Shown here: positions 9,760 through 17,054 of the stretch, piece by piece
Layout: every line of letters starts with the position of its first letter
How positions within the stretch are numbered: position 1 is the first letter of the stretch
Assembly (NCBI RefSeq): GCF_002243345.2
Contig: NZ_CP022655.2
Location: forward strand, 2,668,501-2,732,500
Reading direction: 5' to 3'
From: Paenibacillus sp. RUD330
GTDB taxonomy: Bacteria; Bacillota; Bacilli; Paenibacillales; Paenibacillaceae
Length of the DNA stretch: 64,000 bases
Made by a program: the position numbers and the translations under genes
Notes under the pieces: model-generated
What the model saw: the letters and a program-made list of their open reading frames with translations, nothing else
Told to the model about the DNA's origin: nothing
Databases searched by the model: none

Positions 9760-10406
9760 GGTATTGCTGCAGCGTCCGGCAGCACTTGCTCCGCCTTCAG
9801 CCCTGCGGCTGTAAAGGGACCTTTGACCGTCAGGGTCGACAGGATGCGAGCCATCTCTTCCGGCGTTTCCTCGCCGTCTCCATTCAGCCATTGCTGGAGG
9901 ACGCCCATATGGGCCGAGGCGATGTAGGCGATCAAATATTGACTTGGGACGAGCAGATTTTCTTGCTTGATGAGCGGAATTTCTTTGCGCACGAAGAGGG
10001 CGCTCCACATGAAGTCCTTGAGCTTCGTCTGGAAAGTCTGGTCTCCTTTAGGTCCGGAAACCGCCCTCAGAATGTCCCGATTCTCATCCAGATAACGGAA
10101 AAGGGCGACGGAAACCGCAAGCGGCGTTGCCGAGGGCACGGACTCGTATTGGTTCTCTTTCAAGCCGGCAAAGTTCTGTCTGACGGTGTCGGCCAGCTCC
10201 ATCATGATTTCTTCCTGGCATTTAGCCATTAAATCGTATTTGTCCTGATAGTGCGCATAAAAAGTGCCGCGGTTAATTCCAGCCCTCGTCGTAATGTCCT
10301 TCACGGTGATCGCTTCAAAGCCTTTTTCCTCGATGAGTTGAATCCATGCCCTTCGAATCGATTCCTTCGTACGGATAATACGCAGATCGGTATCTGCCAT
10401 ATTCAT
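9741..10406 (-). CDS. TetR-family transcriptional regulator (second paralogue), divergent from the ABC exporter
   Basis: This protein has 221 residues, with helix-turn-helix TVKDITTRAGINRGTFYAHYQDKYDLM closely matching its convergent neighbour, and the C-terminal WLNGDGEETPEEMARIL also mirrors the neighbour's. A GAGGGG ribosome-binding site fits the ATG at 10406 or the one six bases downstream. It is divergent from the ABC exporter operon across a 187-bp intergenic region containing a palindrome at 10522, the standard arrangement for a TetR repressor of an efflux operon. The final residues (PKEEQG) are encoded inside the shared terminator stem. Confidence 0.88.
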   Translation of the reverse strand: MNMADTDLRIIRTKESIRRAWIQLIEEKGFEAITVKDITTRAGINRGTFYAHYQDKYDLMAKCQEEIMMELADTVRQNFAGLKENQYESVPSATPLAVSVALFRYLDENRDILRAVSGPKGDQTFQTKLKDFMWSALFVRKEIPLIKQENLLVPSQYLIAYIASAHMGVLQQWLNGDGEETPEEMARILSTLTVKGPFTAAGLKAEQVLPDAAAIPKEEQG

Positions 10407-10476
10407 TCATCCCCTCAGTAATTAAACACATATGCAGAAGGTGTTGGATAACAGACATAGGAGGCCTTTCTGATCA

Positions 10477-10505
10477 TTGTTTCTCTCATGCTCGCTAATT
10501 ATAAT
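10477..10505 (+). promoter_or_regulatory. Sigma-A type promoter of the ABC exporter operon
   Basis: A TTGTTT -35 (10477-10482) and a TATAAT -10 (10500-10505) are separated by exactly 17 bp, upstream of the first ATPase gene. The candidate TetR operator begins about 10 bp after the predicted transcription start. Confidence 0.65.
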
Positions 10506-10521
10506 AAAAACTGAAAAGTAA

Positions 10522-10535
10522 AACAACACGTTGTT
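10522..10535. promoter_or_regulatory. Candidate TetR operator AACAACACGTTGTT
   Basis: This inverted repeat (AACAAC/GTTGTT with a 2-bp centre) lies just downstream of the exporter promoter and in the intergenic region shared with the divergent TetR gene. A near-identical palindrome occurs at 14303, upstream of the MDR oxidoreductase gene. The TetR assignment is inference from position. Confidence 0.55.
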
Positions 10536-10593
10536 CGTTTTATGGGATGCGAATGGAACCTAATCGTCCCTATCGTGGAGAAGGGAGTTTCTT

Positions 10594-11538
10594 ATGCCTA
10601 TCATTGAGATTGATCATTTGACCAAGGATTATGGTCATAACCGGGGGATTTTCGATGTTTCCTTCAGCGTCGAAAAAGGGGAAGTATACGGATTCCTGGG
10701 ACCGAACGGAGCCGGCAAGACGTCGACGATCCGGCATATCATGGGTTTTTCCCGCCCCCAGCAAGGGCGCACCTCGGTGCATGGGCTAGACAGCTGGGAG
10801 CGCGCGAGCGACATTCAGAGAGAGCTGGGCTATTTGCCCGGTGAGATCGCCTTGCCCGAGTCATTGACAGGGACTGAATTCATCCGAATGATGGCCGATT
10901 TGCGAGGGATCTCAGATATGGCCCACACTCGGGCCTTGATGAAGAAGTTCGAGCTCGATGCGTCCGGAAGCTTGAAGCGCATGTCGCTCGGCATGAAGCG
11001 GAAACTCGCGATTGTAACGGCATTCATGCATGATCCTGCCGTACTTGTGCTTGATGAACCGACGAGCGGTTTGGATCCCATCATGCAGACTTTATTTATT
11101 GATTTCATCAAAGAAGAAAAAGCGAAGGGCAAAACCATCCTGATCTCGAGCCATATCTTCTCCGAAATCGATGCGACCTGCGACAGCATATCGATCATAA
11201 AGGACGGCAGGCTGATCTCTTCCTTCGTAGCGGATGACTTGCGCCATAACGAAATCAAAACCTACGAGCTGGAATTCAAGACGGAAGCCGCCTTCAAGCG
11301 GTTCAGCGATGAAGCGAAGACGGTCCGGCAGCTTGAAGTGCTTTCATTGACGCCTCGGAAGCTTCAGGCGACACTGAGCGTCCATGATAAGGATATCAAC
11401 AGCTTTGTTTCCTTCATAACCGGATTCGAGGTGAAGTTTTTCTCGGAGATCAAGTTTACGCTGGAGGATTACTTCATGAAGTTCTATGACCGCAGCTCGA
11501 AAGCAACGGGAGGTGCCGGACCGGATGCCTTACATTGA
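10594..11538 (+). CDS. ABC-2 type transporter ATP-binding protein (first of two)
   Basis: This protein has 314 residues with Walker A GPNGAGKTS, a variant signature MSLGMKRKLAI in place of LSGGQ, Walker B VLVLDEPTSGLD and the switch histidine in SSHIF. A C-terminal extension of about 90 residues is shared with the next gene. The ATG follows GGAGAAGGGAG. It heads a three-gene operon (ATPase, ATPase, permease) of the ABC-2 export type and overlaps the second ATPase gene by 14 bp. The substrate is unknown; drug or lipid export is usual for such operons under TetR control. Confidence 0.88.
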   Translation: MPIIEIDHLTKDYGHNRGIFDVSFSVEKGEVYGFLGPNGAGKTSTIRHIMGFSRPQQGRTSVHGLDSWERASDIQRELGYLPGEIALPESLTGTEFIRMMADLRGISDMAHTRALMKKFELDASGSLKRMSLGMKRKLAIVTAFMHDPAVLVLDEPTSGLDPIMQTLFIDFIKEEKAKGKTILISSHIFSEIDATCDSISIIKDGRLISSFVADDLRHNEIKTYELEFKTEAAFKRFSDEAKTVRQLEVLSLTPRKLQATLSVHDKDINSFVSFITGFEVKFFSEIKFTLEDYFMKFYDRSSKATGGAGPDALH

Positions 11539-12427
11539 GATCAAGGGTTTGACCAAGGATTACGGAGATGGAAAAGGCGTGTTCAATCTGGATCTAACGA
11601 TCGAGAAGGGCGAGGTTTTTGGCTTTGTAGGCACGAATGGAGCCGGCAAGACGACGACTATCCGCCATATGATGGGCTTCCTGAAGCCGAATAGCGGTAC
11701 GGTGACGATCAATGGAATGAACGGCTGGACGGATTCGGCGGAGCTCAAGAAGCTGATCGGATATATTCCAGGAGAGATCGCATTTCCGGATGCCCCGACG
11801 GGAACGGAGTTTTTGAAACGGCAGGCGGAAGTAATGGGGCTGGCGGACATGGCCTATGCGGAGCGCATGATAAAGAAGCTTCAGCTCGATCCGACAGCCA
11901 ATCTGAAGAGGATGTCCAAAGGAATGAAGCAGAAAACGGCTATCGTCGCGGCCTTGATGGGCGATCCGGACATTCTCCTGCTGGATGAGCCGACAACAGG
12001 CTTGGATCCGCTTATGCGGGCAGAGTTCGTTGAGCTCCTTAATGAAGAAAAGAAGAAAGGCAAGACGATATTCATGTCCAGCCATATGTTCGAGGAAGTG
12101 GAGCATACCTGCGACAAGGTGGCGCTGATCAAAGGCGGAAGGCTGATCGCGGTCAAACGGACCTCCGAGGTCAAGCACAATGAAAACAAGGAATACAAAA
12201 TCGAGTTTTTATCTCCGGACGATTATCGGCGGTTTCTGTCCGAGCCGTTTCATTTCATAACCAAGCGCGACGAGCACAATCAAGTGGTGATCCAAATCCA
12301 TGATGCCGATATCAATAGGTTGTTCGGAACGCTGAGGAGCTATTCCATCAAGTTCATCAAGGAAATCAAATATACGCTTGAGAATTACTTCAAAGGGATT
12401 TACGAGGAGGACAAGGGCCATGCTTAG
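11525..12427 (+). CDS. ABC-2 type transporter ATP-binding protein (second of two)
   Basis: This protein has 300 residues, starting at the ATG at 11525 behind GGGAGG, inside the end of the preceding gene. It has Walker A GTNGAGKTT, signature MSKGMKQKTAI, Walker B ILLLDEPTTGLD and SSHMFEEVEHTCD. It is clearly a paralogue of the preceding ATPase, with matching C-terminal extensions (SIKFIKEIKYTLENYF against EVKFFSEIKFTLEDYF). The two probably form a heterodimeric nucleotide-binding pair for the single downstream permease. Confidence 0.88.
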   Translation: MPYIEIKGLTKDYGDGKGVFNLDLTIEKGEVFGFVGTNGAGKTTTIRHMMGFLKPNSGTVTINGMNGWTDSAELKKLIGYIPGEIAFPDAPTGTEFLKRQAEVMGLADMAYAERMIKKLQLDPTANLKRMSKGMKQKTAIVAALMGDPDILLLDEPTTGLDPLMRAEFVELLNEEKKKGKTIFMSSHMFEEVEHTCDKVALIKGGRLIAVKRTSEVKHNENKEYKIEFLSPDDYRRFLSEPFHFITKRDEHNQVVIQIHDADINRLFGTLRSYSIKFIKEIKYTLENYFKGIYEEDKGHA

Positions 12428-13205
12428 CAAAGCGATTTTCAAACAGACCTTGAAGGCGAACATGAAGCTATGGCTCGTATTCACGGTTATCATGACCGTC
12501 TTTCATGTCGTGCTGATCGCGGTCTTTGACCCCAGCACCATTTCCGATATGTCGGGCATGGTGAAGGACACCCCTCTGGCCAGCCTGCTCGGAGAAGCTA
12601 CCTTTCTCGGCATGCTCGCCAAGACGTTTTATGGCATTCAAGGGATCCTGCTGCCGATCGTATTCATCATCATGACCGCCAACAGCCTCATCGCCTCGCA
12701 AGTGGACAGGGGCTCCATGGCGTATCTGCTGTCGACTCCGACGAAACGAAGCACCGTTGTTTGGACCCAAGCGGCTTATTTGATCTCATCGCTCATCCTG
12801 ATGATTCTGATCGTCACGATCGCGGGCTACGCTTCGATCCAGCTTTTCCAAAGCGATACCGATTTCCGGCAGAGCAGCTATTTCATGCTCAATCTCGGCT
12901 TGTTTCTGTTGATGTTCGCGACAAGCGGCATATCCTTCTTCTTCTCCTGCGCATTCAATCTCACCAAAAACTCATTGGCATGGGGAGCGGGAATTCCGAT
13001 GGCCTTTTTCCTCCTCAACCTGATGGGGGATGTCGACAGCAGCTTGGAAAAGCTCAAATATATATCCATGAACGCTTTGTTCGACACGAGCGCCGTATTG
13101 AACAACGGCAATTATGCGATTTCGTACGCCGTGCTTGCCGTAGTCGGCATTGTCCTTTATCTGCTTGGAGTCCGAGTCTTTAAAAATAAAGATTTGCCGC
13201 TGTAG
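12420..13205 (+). CDS. ABC-2 type transporter permease
   Basis: This protein has 261 residues and about six hydrophobic segments, beginning MLSKAIFKQTLKANMKLW, with a cytoplasmic stretch after the second TM (SLIASQVDRGSMAYLLSTPTKRS) that is characteristic of ABC-2 membrane subunits. The ATG overlaps the preceding ATPase gene by 8 bp, so the operon is translationally coupled. No second permease is present, so a homodimer working with the two ATPases is the simplest model. Confidence 0.85.
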   Translation: MLSKAIFKQTLKANMKLWLVFTVIMTVFHVVLIAVFDPSTISDMSGMVKDTPLASLLGEATFLGMLAKTFYGIQGILLPIVFIIMTANSLIASQVDRGSMAYLLSTPTKRSTVVWTQAAYLISSLILMILIVTIAGYASIQLFQSDTDFRQSSYFMLNLGLFLLMFATSGISFFFSCAFNLTKNSLAWGAGIPMAFFLLNLMGDVDSSLEKLKYISMNALFDTSAVLNNGNYAISYAVLAVVGIVLYLLGVRVFKNKDLPL

Positions 13206-13255
13206 GCGTACAAGAAGGCTTCCAAACAAACCGTAATGAGGTTCGAATGAGCAAA

Positions 13256-13291
13256 GGCCCTGGATCGATCCTTTCGGAAAGACCCAGGGCC
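13256..13291 (+). terminator. Terminator of the ABC exporter operon
   Basis: GGCCCTGG pairs with CCAGGGCC around a loop containing a small CTTTCGGAAAG stem, followed by GTTCTATTT. It lies between the convergent exporter operon and MDR gene. Confidence 0.7.
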
Positions 13292-13316
13292 GTTCTATTT
13301 CGTCAGGTTAAGGCTG

Positions 13317-14261
13317 TCAGGACTCGGCATCCTCTACTAGAAGCAGGACTTTCCCGCGCATTTGTCCCGTTTTTTCATGAACGGAAGCGAGATTGCCGAG
13401 CGGATGTCTCTCGGTAATGAACGGGATGACGCTGCCGGCATCGACAAGCCGAGCGATCTGGGACAATTGCTCCGCATTGCGCTGCACAGCCATCCTCTCC
13501 GCATGAACGCCCAGCTCTTTCGCCGCTTCTTCATCGGCAGCATTCAATGCCGTGACCAGCTTGCCGCCCTCCTTGAGGAGGCGAAGCAGCTTTGTGACTT
13601 CCTCGGAAGGAATCGGGGCGAGGTTGAAGATCAAGTCGACTTTACCGGTAATTTTTTCCTCTACAGCTTCAGTCTTGTAGTCGATGATCTCATCGATCCC
13701 CAATTGCCGAAGGGCAGAGAAGCTGCTCTCGGAAGCGGTCCCGATGACGTAAGCGCCTTTCCACTTCGCGAATTGCACGGCAAACGAGCCGACGCCGCCG
13801 GCAGCGGCCGTAATCAGGACACGTTGGCCGGACTGCAGATTCCCATGGTCGAAGAGGCCTTGCCAAGCGGTCATCGCTCCGCCCGGAATAGCCGCAGCGT
13901 CCTGGAGGGCAATCGTTGCCGGGGCCAGAGCGACATCGGCGGCCTTGCTGACTACATACTCGGCTGCCGCGCCGCTGCGGGTCATATCCAAAAAGGCAAA
14001 TACTTTGTCCCCTACATTCAGGCCCGCAACGGAAGCTCCCACCCGTTCAACGATGCCGGACACATCCACGTTCGGGATGAATGGCAGCTCCAACGGCAGG
14101 AAATCTTTCAATGCGCCCATTCTCATCATGGCATCCGCCGGATTGAAGGCTGTCGCGGCCACCTTGATCAAGACTTCATCTGTGCTTGCTTCCGGAATCG
14201 GAGCTTCCTCGTACTGGAGCACGTCTGGTCCTCCATATTGATGATATCGGACTGCTTTCAT
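13317..14261 (-). CDS. Zinc-independent quinone-oxidoreductase-like MDR protein (NADP-dependent)
   Basis: This protein has 314 residues, starting at MKAVRYHQYGGPDVL behind AGAGGTG; an upstream GTG gives four extra residues and no better ribosome-binding site. It is a medium-chain dehydrogenase/reductase with the nucleotide-binding motif AAAGGVGSFAVQFAKWKGAYVIGTAS. The cysteine cluster of zinc alcohol dehydrogenases is absent, which places it with quinone oxidoreductases. The promoter region carries AACAACATGTTGAT at 14303, nearly the same palindrome as in the ABC exporter promoter, suggesting shared TetR control as part of a response to a reactive or toxic compound. Confidence 0.88.
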   Translation of the reverse strand: MKAVRYHQYGGPDVLQYEEAPIPEASTDEVLIKVAATAFNPADAMMRMGALKDFLPLELPFIPNVDVSGIVERVGASVAGLNVGDKVFAFLDMTRSGAAAEYVVSKAADVALAPATIALQDAAAIPGGAMTAWQGLFDHGNLQSGQRVLITAAAGGVGSFAVQFAKWKGAYVIGTASESSFSALRQLGIDEIIDYKTEAVEEKITGKVDLIFNLAPIPSEEVTKLLRLLKEGGKLVTALNAADEEAAKELGVHAERMAVQRNAEQLSQIARLVDAGSVIPFITERHPLGNLASVHEKTGQMRGKVLLLVEDAES

Positions 14262-14302
14262 TCTTGAATGCACCTCTGCTTCCTTTCAGGCTGATTTCAA
14301 TG

Positions 14303-14318
14303 AACAACATGTTGATCG
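14303..14318. promoter_or_regulatory. Candidate operator AACAACATGTTGATCG upstream of the MDR gene
   Basis: The core CAACATGTTG is a perfect 10-bp palindrome and differs by one base from the CAACACGTTG core at 10524-10533. Its location about 45 bp upstream of the MDR start suits an operator. Common control by one of the two TetR proteins at 9.1-10.4 kb is inferred. Confidence 0.5.
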
Positions 14319-14433
14319 TCAATGAATCTGGTTCTATCTTAAAATAGAGGCAGCTTCTATTCAATCAACACTATAATCCCGTGTGTTGAGCGTATGATTT
14401 CCCGTTTTTCAATGGACGAGGAGGGTTGAAGCG

Positions 14434-15162
14434 ATGAAATTGCAGTGGTATGACATCGCATGGCCATGGGCGGGAGCGGCAGGGGCGCTTGTCCTTCTTT
14501 ATTTGTTGTTCAAGACGGATGGACTGCGCGGAGACAAGGCCAAATCAAGATGGTACGATCCGGTCTGGCTGTCATGGGCGGCAGCGGCCGCCTATCTGGC
14601 TCACAACGTGGAGGAGTACGGCATCGATTTGAGAGGAAGGCTTCACGAATTTCCGAATACGATGGCAACGATGCTTCATACGGCCGCTTCTCCAGGCGGG
14701 CTTCCGCCGAACGGTTTTTTTACGGCGGTCAATCTTTCCATCGTATGGTTCGCTGCGCCGATTGCCGCTCTGGTGAGCCGCCGTCATCCTTTGGTCGGCT
14801 GGTCGATGTACGGAATCATGATTGTAAATGCTCTGTCTCATCTGGTTCCCGTATTCACGGGTGAAGGCTACACGCCGGGCCTGCTAACTTCCTTGATCCT
14901 ATTCCTGCCGCTCTGCGGATGGGCCGCGCATGCCGGCTTCGGTCCTGCCAAACGGAGCTACCCGGCTATGCTTGCCGTCATTGCCGTATCTGTCATCGCG
15001 CATCTGATTTTGCTTGGATCCGCCATGCTGTACACTCAAGCTGTAATCGGCGGCGCCGCAGTCGTGTGGATCCAAATAATCAATGGCGGTCTGCTCCTGC
15101 TGAATTCCTGGCTGGCCGAAAAGTGGAGAAATGGGAAGCTCATTAAGCCGATGAAAACGTAA
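14434..15162 (+). CDS. HXXEE-domain integral membrane protein
   Basis: This protein has 242 residues and about six to seven hydrophobic segments. An HNVEEYG motif near residue 62 and conserved internal histidines (a NALSH segment) match the HXXEE family of uncharacterised bacterial membrane proteins. The ATG follows AGGAGGG. It is monocistronic, with a terminator at 15181-15205. No function is established for the family, although the conserved His and Glu residues could bind metal. Its position next to a zinc-regulated operon may be coincidental. Confidence 0.75.
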   Translation: MKLQWYDIAWPWAGAAGALVLLYLLFKTDGLRGDKAKSRWYDPVWLSWAAAAAYLAHNVEEYGIDLRGRLHEFPNTMATMLHTAASPGGLPPNGFFTAVNLSIVWFAAPIAALVSRRHPLVGWSMYGIMIVNALSHLVPVFTGEGYTPGLLTSLILFLPLCGWAAHAGFGPAKRSYPAMLAVIAVSVIAHLILLGSAMLYTQAVIGGAAVVWIQIINGGLLLLNSWLAEKWRNGKLIKPMKT

Positions 15163-15180
15163 ATGGAGCGTGCAAAGCGA

Positions 15181-15205
15181 AAGAACCCGTGCAGGGTTCT
15201 TTTTT
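15181..15205 (+). terminator. Terminator after the HXXEE gene
   Basis: AAGAACCC pairs with GGGTTCTT, followed by a T tract, which insulates the metallophore promoter 80 bp downstream. Confidence 0.85.
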
Positions 15206-15285
15206 CGTCGGCCGTACACCGCTTTTGGACGGAATTTCAAATCGATAGGCCGGCATCCTCTCTGGAATGGGCTTACAGAAATGTA

Positions 15286-15314
15286 TTGACGCAGCGTGCT
15301 GACATGGCTATTAT
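15286..15314 (+). promoter_or_regulatory. Promoter of the cnt operon
   Basis: A TTGACG -35 (15286-15291) and a TATTAT -10 (15309-15314) are separated by 17 bp, each one base from consensus. The start point is predicted near 15321, inside the first Zur-like palindrome. Confidence 0.75.
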
Positions 15315-15353
15315 TAGTAATTATTACTATTTAAACAGTAATAATTACGGTAA
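15312..15353. promoter_or_regulatory. Two tandem Zur-like boxes over the cnt transcription start
   Basis: Box 1 has the core GTAATTATTAC (15317-15327, within the palindrome TAGTAATTATTACTA) and box 2 has the core GTAATAATTAC (15338-15348). Both match the Bacillus Zur core GTAATnATTAC exactly, and the flanking bases also partly match. Their centres (15322 and 15343) are 21 bp apart, two helical turns. Box 1 overlaps the -10 and start, and box 2 the 5' leader. This predicts repression of the whole operon when zinc is sufficient. Confidence 0.8.
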
Positions 15354-15367
15354 ATGGAGGAAAGGCG

Positions 15368-16201
15368 ATGACCCTCGAAGTCGAATTCGTCAAGCTCAAT
15401 CCAACGCAGAACATGACCGTCCTCGTCATCACGCCGATTCCGAAGGAGGACCATGCGGCGATCGCGTCCCGCATGATGGCATATGACCACATATCCGCCG
15501 AGCAGGTCGGATTCGTCGAGCCGCCGCGTCTGAACGATGCTGCAGCGCGGCTGAGCATGGCGGGCGGGGAATTCTGCGGCAATGCCTGCATGGCGCTGGC
15601 GGCGTTGGTCGCCCAGGACAGAAGCCTGTCCGAGGGAAGGACGATGAATGTGCAGCTGGAGGCGTCCGGCGTCGAGATGCCGATCTCCTGCGAGGCGAGC
15701 CGTGCCGGGAACCGCTTCCGCTGCCGGGTGGAGATGCCGCTCCCCCGGCGGATAGAAGCCAGAACGATCACGCTGGGCGGACAGTCCTGGAGCGTCGGGC
15801 TGGTGCGTTATGCCGAGTCGACGCATCTGGTGCTCGAAGTGAAGACATTTTCCGACTCGATCCGGACCCAGGCATGCGAGCTGGCCACGCTGCTAGGAGC
15901 GATGCTTGACGACCGGCTGATCGGCGTCATGCTGTACAAGCCCGATACGTCCGAGATGCAGCCCTTGGTCTATGTGCCGTCTCTCGGCAGCATCGTCTGG
16001 GAGCGGGGGTGCGGCTCCGGAACGGCTTCCGTCGGTGCATATCTGTGCTGGAGGGAAGGCGCCGGCATGACGATTCCCCTGCGCCAGCCGGGGGGCACGA
16101 TCGTGGTCGAGGCCGAGGGTGAAGGAAGCAGCATCAGGAACCTGTACATAAGCGGGCTCGTCGGCATCGTCGCTCGCGGCAAGGCTTACATCAGCGATTG
16201 A
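15368..16201 (+). CDS. cntK: Histidine racemase CntK (DapF-like), metallophore biosynthesis
   Basis: This protein has 277 residues of the diaminopimelate-epimerase fold. The two catalytic cysteines lie in GGEFCGNAC (C70) and ERGCGSGTAS (C215), matching the cysteine pair used by two-base PLP-independent racemases. In Staphylococcus aureus CntK converts L- to D-histidine for staphylopine. First position in a cntKLMABCDFE-ordered operon makes this role much more likely than lysine biosynthesis. The ATG follows GGAGG eight bases upstream, downstream of the tandem Zur-like boxes. Confidence 0.9.
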   Translation: MTLEVEFVKLNPTQNMTVLVITPIPKEDHAAIASRMMAYDHISAEQVGFVEPPRLNDAAARLSMAGGEFCGNACMALAALVAQDRSLSEGRTMNVQLEASGVEMPISCEASRAGNRFRCRVEMPLPRRIEARTITLGGQSWSVGLVRYAESTHLVLEVKTFSDSIRTQACELATLLGAMLDDRLIGVMLYKPDTSEMQPLVYVPSLGSIVWERGCGSGTASVGAYLCWREGAGMTIPLRQPGGTIVVEAEGEGSSIRNLYISGLVGIVARGKAYISD

Positions 16202-16226
16202 AGGAGAGGAAAGGAGAGAAGACGAC

Positions 16227-17054
16227 TTGATCGTATTGACCGATTTTCACCGGACATTGTCCGGATACGCCGACGCCTTCGCTTTGCTGGCAGATGCCTA
16301 TGACGGCACGGCGGCCAGCTCATCCGAGCTTGAAGCGCTTATCGACCGCTACTCCGCTCTGATCCTGGAGCCGCGCAATGCGTTATTGTGGGAGGAATTG
16401 ACGCTCCGGGAGCCGGAGGAAACGGAGCGGCTGGCGGAGCGGCTGCGGGAGCGTTCGGCGGCATGCGTGGCGCTGATGGAAAAGTACCGCGCGCTCAAGC
16501 TGCTGGATGGAGCGGAGAATCGGACCGGCTATTTCCGCAACATCGAGGCGTGCATCGAGGAGGAGTTCGGCAGCTTCGCGGTGACGCGGCAATCACGGGT
16601 GCTGATGATCGGCTCGGGCTCGTTCCCGATGACGCCGCTGCTGATCGCACGCCGCACAGGAGCGCAAGTCGTCGGCATCGACATCGACCCGGAGGCGGTC
16701 GAGCTCGGCCGCAAGGTCGCCGGCAGGCTCGGACCGGAGCTTCCGATCCGGCTGGAGACGAGCCGGATCGAACAATTGGAAGGACTGAAGGCGATGACCC
16801 ATATCATCTTCAGCTCGACGATCCCTGTCAAATACGAGCTGCTCGAACGGCTGCATCCGCTCGCCGGGGAACATGCGGTCGTGGCGATGCGTTATGGCGG
16901 CGGCTTGAAGTCGCTGTTCAATTATCCGGACCGCCATACGGAGGACAGCGGCTGGCGGCTGGCGGAAACCGTGCTCAGGCCGGGGCAGATATTCGACATC
17001 GCCCTGTACCGCAAGGCGGCAGAGCAGGACCGCCTGATCGGAGGGGCGCGATGA
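16227..17054 (+). CDS. cntL: Nicotianamine-synthase-like aminobutyrate transferase CntL
   Basis: This protein has 275 residues with an S-adenosylmethionine-binding core, VLMIGSGSFPMTP (about 126-136) followed by the acidic strand GIDIDPEA (150-157), as in nicotianamine synthases. Bacterial CntL transfers a single 3-amino-3-carboxypropyl (aminobutyrate) group from SAM to histidine. The start is a TTG behind AAGGAGAG at suitable spacing; no ATG nearby gives a full-length protein. The stop overlaps the ATG of cntM (ATGA). The preceding acidic helix segment RNIEACIEEEFG is the likely catalytic region. Confidence 0.9.
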   Translation: MIVLTDFHRTLSGYADAFALLADAYDGTAASSSELEALIDRYSALILEPRNALLWEELTLREPEETERLAERLRERSAACVALMEKYRALKLLDGAENRTGYFRNIEACIEEEFGSFAVTRQSRVLMIGSGSFPMTPLLIARRTGAQVVGIDIDPEAVELGRKVAGRLGPELPIRLETSRIEQLEGLKAMTHIIFSSTIPVKYELLERLHPLAGEHAVVAMRYGGGLKSLFNYPDRHTEDSGWRLAETVLRPGQIFDIALYRKAAEQDRLIGGAR

